This document shows, piece by piece, positions 1-5,840 of a stretch of 11,317 bases of DNA. A program made the position numbers and the translations under genes. Location of the stretch: assembly GCA_964522605.1 (NCBI GenBank), contig CAZFWV010000228.1, positions 1 to 11,317 of the forward strand, given 5' to 3'. The stretch's first letter is position 1. Every line of letters begins with the position of its first letter. The notes beneath the pieces are model-generated. The model worked only from the letters and a program-made list of their open reading frames with translations. It did not search any database and was not told the DNA's origin. The stretch comes from CAVZLD01 sp964522605 (GTDB lineage: Bacteria > Planctomycetota > Planctomycetia > Pirellulales > Pirellulaceae).

Positions 1-53
1 ACTGGCAGAGCCAGTGGCACACTAGATCAGCGGGTGCCACTGGCTTTGCCAGT
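1..53. repeat. Nested inverted repeat (REP-like intergenic hairpin)
   Basis: Positions 1-20 and 34-53 are inverted copies matching at 19 of 20 positions; the single difference would be a G-U pair in RNA. The loop is 13 nt (21-33). Each arm is itself a small hairpin: ACTGGC-AGA-GCCAGT at 1-15 and ACTGGC-TTT-GCCAGT at 39-53. The element can therefore fold as one long stem or as two short stem-loops, as REP/BIME-type elements do. It lies at the left edge, so it may continue beyond the window. There is no T-run after it, so it is not a classical intrinsic terminator. The structure is seen directly; membership of a dispersed planctomycete repeat family is inferred from its look. Confidence 0.7.
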
Positions 54-142
54 GCTGCGGAAGCGGTCCTGTCAAGAACAGGTGTTCGAACGGATAATTA
101 GGAACCGTTTTCTGGTATCCTTTGGCATAGGGAGACTTGACG

Positions 143-646
143 ATGTCGACGGCGACGGGCATGCATTGCCGACTCGGCGAACTGATCGGACGACCGGTTC
201 AATTCCCGTCCGGCGAGGAAATCGGGCACGTTGAGGATTTCATCGTTCGCCTGCAGGATCACTCGCTGTGCTACACGGCGATCTCTCTAACGGACGATCC
301 GCAACACCGCCGAAGGTGGGTTGCGGTGCCCTGCCACGCCGTTACGGTTCGCCGCGAAGACGGGCACGTTTTCCTGACTCTACATCTACAACCGGATGAC
401 CTCAAACAGCTTCCGGTTTTCGACCCGAGCGAATGGGCTGCCGTTTTGTCGGAAGGGACCGGCCAATACGGTGGTACTTTCTCTGAGGAAGAACGGTCGG
501 CGGCGCAGGGTGCGAGGAAAAAAGAATCGGATTTCGCTGCCTCAGCGGAACCAGACATGGAAGAGATTGGCCACGACGGACTTGTCGATCGGTTGTTCAT
601 CGGTCCTTCGGGCCCCGGCGGACCGGACAAGACGCGAGACTTTTGA
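143..646 (+). CDS. PRC-barrel domain protein
   Basis: This 167-residue protein has an N-terminal PRC-barrel at about residues 10-98. It shows the family pattern LGELIGRPV, GEEIGHVEDFIV, then WVAVP and the closing LKQLPVFDPSEW. PRC-barrels are small beta-barrels found in the H subunit of photosynthetic reaction centres, in RimM, and in many stand-alone stress or envelope-associated proteins of unknown mechanism. Residues 100-167 form a polar, low-complexity tail rich in Glu, Gly, Ser and Pro with no recognised domain. No signal peptide or membrane segment is visible, so it is probably cytoplasmic. I chose ATG 143 because GGAGA at 131-135 lies 7 nt upstream; a TTG at 137 would sit too close to it, and ATG 161 is a later alternative. 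It is followed by BON and Usp genes on the same strand, with large gaps, so co-transcription is not assured. Confidence 0.85.
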   Translation: MSTATGMHCRLGELIGRPVQFPSGEEIGHVEDFIVRLQDHSLCYTAISLTDDPQHRRRWVAVPCHAVTVRREDGHVFLTLHLQPDDLKQLPVFDPSEWAAVLSEGTGQYGGTFSEEERSAAQGARKKESDFAASAEPDMEEIGHDGLVDRLFIGPSGPGGPDKTRDF

Positions 647-931
647 CACGCGTTGTCGCAGCTCGCTTCGGAATCTCACTCGGCGATCAGACGTCGACAC
701 GCTTGGAAGGCAGCGAATGGAACTTACGAATCCGTTGTTGGGCCCGAGCAATTCGGCATCCGTCGTCGTGCGAACACCAAGTGATGAACTGCCCTTTTTC
801 GGCGGGATTCGCCCCAACTTACGCATCGCCGAGATCTTTTTTCCCGTATCCGCCGACAGTCCGACTGCATAGGATTCAGCGCAGTATTACTTGATGTGGA
901 ACAGATTCACCGAAGGCGAGGCAAGGGAAAA
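647..931. other. Spacer between PRC and BON genes
   Basis: This 285-bp stretch holds open frames on both strands, but none resembles a known protein or has a ribosome-binding site at a sensible distance. A run of six T at 838-843 is not preceded by a convincing stem. I see no clear promoter. The GTG at 896 is an alternative, less likely start for the BON gene. Confidence 0.4.
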
Positions 932-1216
932 ATGCAGTCCTCAGACGGACAGCATCCGCGGACTCCGACACCGACGGATGACGAACTTCTGGAATCGCGC
1001 GTCAGTCGAGTGCTCGCTGCAAGTGGCTACGCGGTTCTCCGCCAGATCCGAGTATCCTCCCGCGGTGGATGCGTTCACCTGGAGGGGCGTGTTCCCAGTT
1101 ACTACTTGAAACAGTTGGCACAAGTGACGGCTAGGCGGGCCGAAGGGGTGAACTGGATCTGCAACGATCTTGTTGTCCCCGAAACTTCCTGGGGCCAATC
1201 CGCATATGCTCGTTAG
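932..1216 (+). CDS. BON-domain protein
   Basis: This 94-residue protein has one BON domain at about residues 20-82. The pattern is a helical start (LLESRVSRVLAASGY), then beta strands with VHLEGRVPSYYLKQLAQ and the conserved Gly-Val of EGVNWICNDLVV. BON domains occur in OsmY-like periplasmic proteins, secretins and mechanosensitive channels, and are thought to bind phospholipid or envelope. This copy has no signal peptide or transmembrane segment; short single-domain BON proteins of this kind are frequent in planctomycetes (general knowledge). ATG 932 is preceded by a purine-rich stretch (GAGG at 918-921 and AAGGG near 923-928). A GTG at 896 in frame would add 12 basic residues but has no better site. 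The molecular role is unknown; the domain call is firm. Confidence 0.85.
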   Translation: MQSSDGQHPRTPTPTDDELLESRVSRVLAASGYAVLRQIRVSSRGGCVHLEGRVPSYYLKQLAQVTARRAEGVNWICNDLVVPETSWGQSAYAR

Positions 1217-1415
1217 GGCTGATCGAACTGCGGTATGTCAGCATCAACGTCGGATCACGAGCAACCGCATTGCAGCGCTATAATCGACCTCTCCTTGTGT
1301 CGGCTTTCCCGATCGTTTTTGAGGGGACGAGAGCGAGCGGAGTTTACCGAGTCCGTTCTTCGGTGCCATTTGTGCGGCCGAATGCCACATTCTTGCATTT
1401 CGCAAAAGTGCGGAA

Positions 1416-1505
1416 CTACGGGTCGCCAAACAACAGTTTTCCGACAGCACCGATCACAAGGAAGGCGACCGAGAGGATACAGAACAGTCCAATCAGTGTG
1501 TCCAT
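1416..1505 (-). CDS. Candidate 29-residue single-pass membrane microprotein
   Basis: On the - strand, ATG at 1505-1503 opens a 29-codon frame ending at 1416. After the start MDT the product is almost entirely hydrophobic (Leu, Ile, Val, Phe, Ala, Gly) up to a short GKLLFGDP end, so it would be one transmembrane helix with a short charged tail. An AGAGG Shine-Dalgarno-like sequence lies 10 nt upstream of the ATG. The frame stays open further upstream to 1598, but that extension lacks hydrophobic or domain character. In size and composition it resembles accessory membrane peptides such as KdpF, although I see no Kdp genes and do not assign it. It is divergent from the Usp gene at 1652. It could be a chance frame; the hydrophobic run together with the ribosome-binding site makes it worth listing. 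Confidence 0.45.
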   Translation of the reverse strand: MDTLIGLFCILSVAFLVIGAVGKLLFGDP

Positions 1506-1547
1506 GAGTGAGAAGCCTCTGGCGCAAACATTAAGGAACAGCACTCC

Positions 1548-1563
1548 GATTCGCGAACGAATC
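1548..1563. promoter_or_regulatory. Inverted repeat GATTCG-CGAA-CGAATC, possible operator
   Basis: A perfect 6-bp inverted repeat with a 4-nt centre lies 43 bp upstream of the microprotein start and 89 bp upstream of the Usp start. It therefore sits in the middle of a divergent intergenic region, where a dimeric regulator could act on both genes. The symmetry is seen directly; operator function is inference and no regulator gene is nearby. Confidence 0.25.
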
Positions 1564-1588
1564 TCGACCTGACCTGATGATAGCCCGC

Positions 1589-1621
1589 CCCATCGCATTA
1601 TCCAACACCCGGTGCGATGGG
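1589..1621 (+). promoter_or_regulatory. Stem-loop in the Usp gene leader
   Basis: CCCATCGCA at 1589-1597 pairs perfectly with TGCGATGGG at 1613-1621, and two further G-U pairs are possible inside, leaving an 11-nt loop. The hairpin ends 30 bp before the Usp ATG (1652) and upstream of its G-rich ribosome-binding site, so it should lie in the 5' untranslated region. There is no following T-run, so it is not an intrinsic terminator. It could affect mRNA stability or translation. Confidence 0.35.
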
Positions 1622-1651
1622 TCGGTCATGAAATGGAAAGGGGGGACGGCG

Positions 1652-2113
1652 ATGATCAAGATTGATCGAATTCTGGTTCCGACAGATTTCAGTGAATGCT
1701 CGCGTCCTGCCGCGCAGTACGCACGCGAATTGGCCCACCGGTTTACAGCACAGATCGACTTAGTGACGGTCGTGGATCCCACCTTGCTGATCGCCGCAAG
1801 CGCGGGATCGCCCGTACCGCAAGCCATCCTGGAAGATCGGGAGGCCGGGGCCGTGCGGGATCTGGAGAAATGGCCCGATTCGGATTTTGACCGGGACTTG
1901 CGCGTCCATCGCGAAGTGCTCCAAGGGATCCCGTTCGTCGAGATTGTTCGCTATGCGAGAGCGAATTCGATCGACCTGATCGTGCTGGGAACCCATGGCC
2001 GGTCGGGGCTAACCCACGTACTGATCGGAAGTGTCGCCGAAAGAGTCGTCCGCAAGGCAAACTGCCCGGTGCTTGTCGTGCGTCCGGAGGGCCACCAGTT
2101 CGTCATGCCCTGA
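1652..2113 (+). CDS. Universal stress protein, UspA family, ATP-binding type
   Basis: This 153-residue protein is a single Usp domain, the usual length for the family. It opens with IDRILVPTDFSECS, the first beta strand and its phosphate-side turn. It carries the ATP-binding signature G-2X-G-9X-G-S at Gly113, Gly116, Gly126 and Ser127, followed by the closing strand CPVLVVRP. Usp proteins of this class bind ATP or AMP, act in the cytoplasm as dimers, and are induced by starvation, redox or envelope stress; the exact role here cannot be read. I chose ATG 1652 because it matches the family N-terminus and follows an AAAGGGGGGA ribosome-binding site at 1637-1646. An in-frame ATG at 1628 would add a non-homologous extension. 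The gene stands alone: 435 bp separate it from the BON gene and 360 bp from the hydrolase. Confidence 0.93.
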   Translation: MIKIDRILVPTDFSECSRPAAQYARELAHRFTAQIDLVTVVDPTLLIAASAGSPVPQAILEDREAGAVRDLEKWPDSDFDRDLRVHREVLQGIPFVEIVRYARANSIDLIVLGTHGRSGLTHVLIGSVAERVVRKANCPVLVVRPEGHQFVMP

Positions 2114-2473
2114 GCGCGACCTTGCTGGAGTCGGTGAGCGTCTTTCCCTTGATCTTCTGGACAGCCATCCAGTCGGAAGTTAGGCTACGTTTCGCTCCGG
2201 GATGGCGAATCGGCAGCCACTGTGTCCGTCGCGATGCCTCCGTCCTGTTGCGCGTGTGAAAACCTGCTTCTTTCGAGGAGTGGTTATAGCAGAATCCGGC
2301 GATGCCCCAACAGGCTGGCGATCTGGGACCTCTCGTCGTTTGTTCCCAACCACTGCCCAGCATTTTTTGATGCGCTGCCGCGTCCTCGATTCGCAGCTCC
2401 CTTGATCGGTCTAACAAAGTCTCGCGTACACTTCTTATCTCTGTTTCTCGAACCTCAAAGGCAGGAGCAATCC
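2114..2473. other. Spacer before the hydrolase-acylase operon
   Basis: This 360-bp stretch has no convincing gene. The hydrolase frame stays open leftwards to 2222, but that extension is Cys/Pro-rich and precedes a clear signal peptide, so it is not coding. On the - strand, the last 20 or so codons of a frame ending at 2103 have coding-like third positions (see findings). A TTGATC at 2402-2407 and TACACT at 2427-2432 are a possible but over-spaced (19 bp) promoter for the hydrolase. A small hairpin with CTGGA/TCCAG arms lies near 2157-2172. Confidence 0.4.
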
Positions 2474-3280
2474 ATGAAGCGCGCTGGCATCCTTTTCGCA
2501 GTTCTCGCAATGGGAATCACTTCCAACATTCAAGCTCAGGATTGGGTCACGAAACGTCTGGAAGAGTCGCCGCGACATTTGGAGTGGGTCACCGTCAAGC
2601 AAGGTGATCGGGATGTGAACTGCTTCCTTGCCTTTCCTGAAGTGAGCGACAAGGCAACGGCCGTCTTGGTGATTCACGAAATCTTCGGACTCACCGATTG
2701 GGTTCGCGGCGTCTGCGATCAACTGGCAGAGGCGGGCTACATCGCGATTGCACCCGACTTACTGTCCGGTGCCGCTCCGGACGGTGGCGGGACGGCGGAG
2801 CTGGGTAGTGGAGACGCCGTCCGCCGCGCCATCTCGTCGCTGCCACCCGATCAGATTACGGCCGACCTGAATGCCGTCGCGAAACAGGTTGCCGCCCTGC
2901 CCGCCTGCAATGGCAGAGTCGTCGTCGGCGGATTCTGTTGGGGTGGCAGTCAAACCTTTCGCTATGCGACGAACAACTCGGACATCAAGGCAGCATTCGT
3001 GTTTTACGGAAGCGGACCGGATCAAGCGGACGACATCGCCCGAATTGCATGCCCTGTGTTTGGCTTCTACGGAGGCAATGATGCGCGCGTGAATGCGACA
3101 ATTCCAAAATCGACGGAACTGATGAAAGAGGCTGGGAAGAAATACGAACCGATCATCTACGATGGTGCGGGACACGGCTTCATGCGAGCTGGTGAGGCAC
3201 CGGACGCGAGTGAAGCGAACCAGCGGGCGCGGCAGCAGGCTTGGCAGCGTTGGAAGGAGTTGCTCAAGACCATCGAATGA
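2474..3280 (+). CDS. Exported dienelactone hydrolase family protein
   Basis: This 268-residue alpha/beta hydrolase has an N-terminal signal peptide: basic MKR, a hydrophobic core to about residue 14, and a likely cleavage after QA near residue 21. The mature part shows dienelactone-hydrolase features: the HEIFG loop with Glu69, the nucleophile elbow GFCWGG with Cys155, the acid Asp203 in GGNDARV, and His234 in GAGHGF. The Cys-Asp-His triad and upstream Glu are those of true dienelactone hydrolases, which open the lactone of dienelactone in chloro-aromatic breakdown. Many exported homologues have other, unknown ester or lactone substrates, and no aromatic ring-cleavage gene is nearby. ATG 2474 follows AGGAG (2463-2467) by 6 nt. 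The stop overlaps the start of the acylase gene, so the two are probably translated together. Confidence 0.92.
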   Translation: MKRAGILFAVLAMGITSNIQAQDWVTKRLEESPRHLEWVTVKQGDRDVNCFLAFPEVSDKATAVLVIHEIFGLTDWVRGVCDQLAEAGYIAIAPDLLSGAAPDGGGTAELGSGDAVRRAISSLPPDQITADLNAVAKQVAALPACNGRVVVGGFCWGGSQTFRYATNNSDIKAAFVFYGSGPDQADDIARIACPVFGFYGGNDARVNATIPKSTELMKEAGKKYEPIIYDGAGHGFMRAGEAPDASEANQRARQQAWQRWKELLKTIE

Positions 3281-5544
3281 CCTTTCCGACCGCGTCGGAA
3301 ATACGGTGCCAGCTGGGAACTCGAATGAGAATCACTTCCAGGCCAGTGACGATCGATCTGGGTCCCGAGAAGGTATGCCTGCGACGGACCACAGAAGGTG
3401 TCATGGAAGTGTCCGCCGACGACGAACTGCAAGTCGCCGCAGGGATGGGCTGGGCTCACGCGGCGGATCGACTCGTCCAAATGCTGATCCACCGCTTGGC
3501 TGGTCAAGGTCGGGTGAGCGAATGTCTCAAGGCGAGTGACGATCACCTGCGGATCGACATGTTCGCCCGACTGATGGGCTTCCAAAGAGCTGCTCAGGAA
3601 GAGTGGGGCCAGTGTGATCCGGAGACCAAGCAATGGGTTGAGGCTTATTGCCGCGGGGTCAATCACTACCTGCAGCATTGCTCGCTTCCGTTCGAGCTGC
3701 GATTCTTGCGCTACAATCCAGCTCCCTGGACACCGGCCGATACCCTGCTGGTATCGAAGCTGATCACCTACTTCATGAGCCATTCGCAGCGACAGATCGA
3801 GAAATTCATCGTCCAGGCGATTCAGGCAGGAGTCCGCATCGACCGACTTCAGCAACTGTTCTATCCACACTTGGACGGTCTGACCGACGAGCAGATCCAA
3901 CTGATCCGACAAGTCACCGTGTGGGAGCCCCCTGTTCCCACGACCGGGTTCTTGAACGCAATCACCCACCTTTCGGCCAGCAATAACTGGGCAGTCGCTC
4001 CGCAACGATCCGCGACGGGTAACGCATTGGAGTGTCACGATCCTCACCTACCCAGCGGTCAACTGCCGCAAACATGGTACGAATTCGTCACCCGTGCAGG
4101 CCCGCGATTCGGAATTGGCGTCAGCATCCCTGGACTGCCAGGACTGTTGATGGGGCGAAACAACGACATCTCGTTCGGCTTCACCTACGGATATATGGAT
4201 GTCATGGATTTCTTTTTGGAACGATGTCAGGCCGGACAATTCTGGAACCGCCAAGGCTGGCACGATTTCAGCGTGCGACGCGAGACGATTGAGCGACGGG
4301 GCCGAGATCCGGTAGCGATCACACTGTATGGAAACGACCGCGGTGTGCTGGACTATGATCCTTACGCTCAAGAACCGCCGAGCGGGTTGTATTTGAGCTG
4401 TTCGTGGTCCGGACGATCGCAGGGCGCCGTCGCCCTCCTCAAAACGCTCCGTCAGTTGCCCCGTCTCGATTCGGTCACCGAAGCGCAGCGCGTTCTGCGG
4501 CATGCGGCAATCTCCGCAAACTGGATCATCGCAGATCGCCGCGGAAACATCGGGTATCAGCAATCCGGACTCCTCCCCGTGCGTTCGCACTCGGGTCTGT
4601 ATCCACTCGCCGGTTGGGATCCGGGTGCGGCCTGGCAGGGCCTCGTCGATCCAGATCAACTCGCATCGACCTTAAATCCGCCGGAGGGTTTTCTGGTCAC
4701 CGCCAACGATCACCACGAATCGCCGGCAGGTCCTCGCGCGATCAATCTGTGCATGGGTCCGGATCGTGCCGAACGAGCGCGTCAACTGTTGTCTCAGTCC
4801 CCTCGTTTCACAATCCGCGACATGAAGCGATTTCAGGCTGACCTGTACTCGCGACATGCCGAGCGGTGGATTCAGGCCCTGCTGCCGCTGTTGCCGCCCG
4901 ATTTAGCCGGCAGTCAAGCCCTCCGAGATTGGGATTGCTGCTATGGCGCTTCATCACGAGCCGCCACACTGTTTGAGCTCGTGTACGCCGAGATCCTGCG
5001 TGAGACGTGTGGACGGAAATTGTTCGGGGAATTCGCCTGGAACGCACTGGTCAGTGAAACTCCCCTGCTCGGGACCTATTACCAGTACTTCGATCGTTCT
5101 GCTCTGCACTACGATCCGGCAAACCCGAAACCAGGAAACCGCATCAACAGCGAACTAAAAGATGCTGTGCAGCAAGTCGTGCGCCGTGTCCTAGCGCAGA
5201 ACCCTCCGGAATCGCTCTCCCCGTGGGGTCGGCAACAGTTGTTCAGCCTGCGGAACGTGCTTGCGCCGCAGCGAATCCCCTGGATCCATTCCGGGCGTGT
5301 GACGTTCGAAGGAAGTCGAGCGACGTTGAATCAGGCAAACGTGGTTCGCGCTTACGGCCGATCGATTATTGTCGCGCCATCCTATCGGTATGTCGCGGAC
5401 CTGGGAACGGTGACCGCAGAAACATCCATCGCAGGCGGCCCCTCGGGACGACCGCTTACGCGACTGTACCGAATCGGATTGCGCAACTGGCTGCGACACC
5501 AATATAAGGTGTTAACTGCAGGGAATCACACCCCAACTCGATAG
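3277..5544 (+). CDS. Penicillin acylase family Ntn-hydrolase
   Basis: This 755-residue protein belongs to the penicillin amidase family (S45), which cleaves amide bonds of beta-lactams, acyl-homoserine lactones, lipopeptides or other N-acyl compounds. The N-terminal part shows the family pattern around GMGWAHAADRLVQM (residues 56-69). Ser235 in ASNNWAV is the expected autocatalytic cut site and N-terminal nucleophile, giving an alpha chain of about 234 residues and a beta chain of about 521. Asn477 in VTANDHH corresponds to the oxyanion Asn (beta 243, close to beta 241 of the E. coli enzyme). GGPSG near residues 720-724 matches the conserved C-terminal motif. No signal peptide is visible, which is odd because most characterised members are periplasmic. 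ATG 3277 overlaps the upstream stop as ATGA, suggesting translational coupling; AAGGAG at 3254-3259 is 17 nt away. ATG 3325 is an alternative. The substrate is unknown. Confidence 0.9.
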   Translation: MTFPTASEIRCQLGTRMRITSRPVTIDLGPEKVCLRRTTEGVMEVSADDELQVAAGMGWAHAADRLVQMLIHRLAGQGRVSECLKASDDHLRIDMFARLMGFQRAAQEEWGQCDPETKQWVEAYCRGVNHYLQHCSLPFELRFLRYNPAPWTPADTLLVSKLITYFMSHSQRQIEKFIVQAIQAGVRIDRLQQLFYPHLDGLTDEQIQLIRQVTVWEPPVPTTGFLNAITHLSASNNWAVAPQRSATGNALECHDPHLPSGQLPQTWYEFVTRAGPRFGIGVSIPGLPGLLMGRNNDISFGFTYGYMDVMDFFLERCQAGQFWNRQGWHDFSVRRETIERRGRDPVAITLYGNDRGVLDYDPYAQEPPSGLYLSCSWSGRSQGAVALLKTLRQLPRLDSVTEAQRVLRHAAISANWIIADRRGNIGYQQSGLLPVRSHSGLYPLAGWDPGAAWQGLVDPDQLASTLNPPEGFLVTANDHHESPAGPRAINLCMGPDRAERARQLLSQSPRFTIRDMKRFQADLYSRHAERWIQALLPLLPPDLAGSQALRDWDCCYGASSRAATLFELVYAEILRETCGRKLFGEFAWNALVSETPLLGTYYQYFDRSALHYDPANPKPGNRINSELKDAVQQVVRRVLAQNPPESLSPWGRQQLFSLRNVLAPQRIPWIHSGRVTFEGSRATLNQANVVRAYGRSIIVAPSYRYVADLGTVTAETSIAGGPSGRPLTRLYRIGLRNWLRHQYKVLTAGNHTPTR

Positions 5545-5840
5545 CAATCGCACTGCGGAGTCAATCTAGCGTACGGCGGCGGGACAACACGAGAAGCTGG
5601 CGATGGGGTAAATTGCCGTGTGCGGATTGGCGAAGAAACCACGGGGGCAAGATTCGGCCTGAAAGCTGCCTAAATGCCCGATCGCAGGTCGTCCAACTGC
5701 CGGTCCGTCAGACTGTAACTGTTACGAGTGTTCTGTCCCAGCTAAGAATTAGCGGCGCGTCGCACGTGCACGACGGACTTCCACGCCGTCGTACACGTTC
5801 GCTCCGTAGACAATTTCGCAGCGGATCTTCTTGACGGTTG
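5545..5840. promoter_or_regulatory. Leader region of the decarboxylase operon
   Basis: This 296-bp spacer must hold the control region for the decarboxylase-propeller pair. It contains GTAAC-T-GTTAC, a perfect 5-bp inverted repeat, at 5715-5725, and a long imperfect hairpin at 5761-5801 (separate entry). I see no convincing -35/-10 pair. No gene was recognised on the + strand. Confidence 0.35.
5761..5801 (+). promoter_or_regulatory. Long imperfect hairpin 40 bp before the decarboxylase start
   Basis: The 16-nt arms at 5761-5776 and 5786-5801 are complementary at 14 of 16 positions, with a 9-nt loop (5777-5785). The inner 7 bp are perfect and GC-rich, followed by one mismatch, 5 bp, one mismatch and 2 bp. 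The left arm also includes the 8-bp palindrome GCACGTGC (5762-5769). It would lie in the 5' leader of the decarboxylase mRNA. No T-run follows, so simple termination is unlikely; an operator, an mRNA stability element or an RNA switch are possible. Confidence 0.4.

Larger units (their letters stand above)
1217..1651. other. Long spacer between BON and Usp genes
   Basis: This 435-bp stretch holds a candidate microprotein on the - strand (1416-1505), an inverted repeat at 1548-1563 and a leader hairpin at 1589-1621, each listed separately. A perfect TATAAT occurs at 1279-1284, but no TTGACA-like hexamer lies 16-19 bp upstream and no gene begins soon after it, so I do not call it a promoter. Nothing recognisable was seen at 1217-1415. 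Confidence 0.45.

Noticed and set aside
125..873. GCATAGG shared upstream of the PRC and BON genes as a common promoter element.
   Set aside because: A 7-mer match at very different distances from the two starts (12 and about 58 bp) is within chance.
1279..1284. Perfect TATAAT hexamer.
   Set aside because: No -35-like hexamer at 16-19 bp and no gene start within 350 bp on the + strand.
2222..2473. Upstream in-frame extension of the hydrolase gene.
   Set aside because: It would bury a well-formed signal peptide that has its own AGGAG site; the extension looks non-coding.
3157..4047. Long open frame on the - strand (296 codons) antisense to the hydrolase end and acylase start.
   Set aside because: Its translation shows no domain, while the + strand frames carry clear catalytic motifs; it is a shadow of GC-biased codons.
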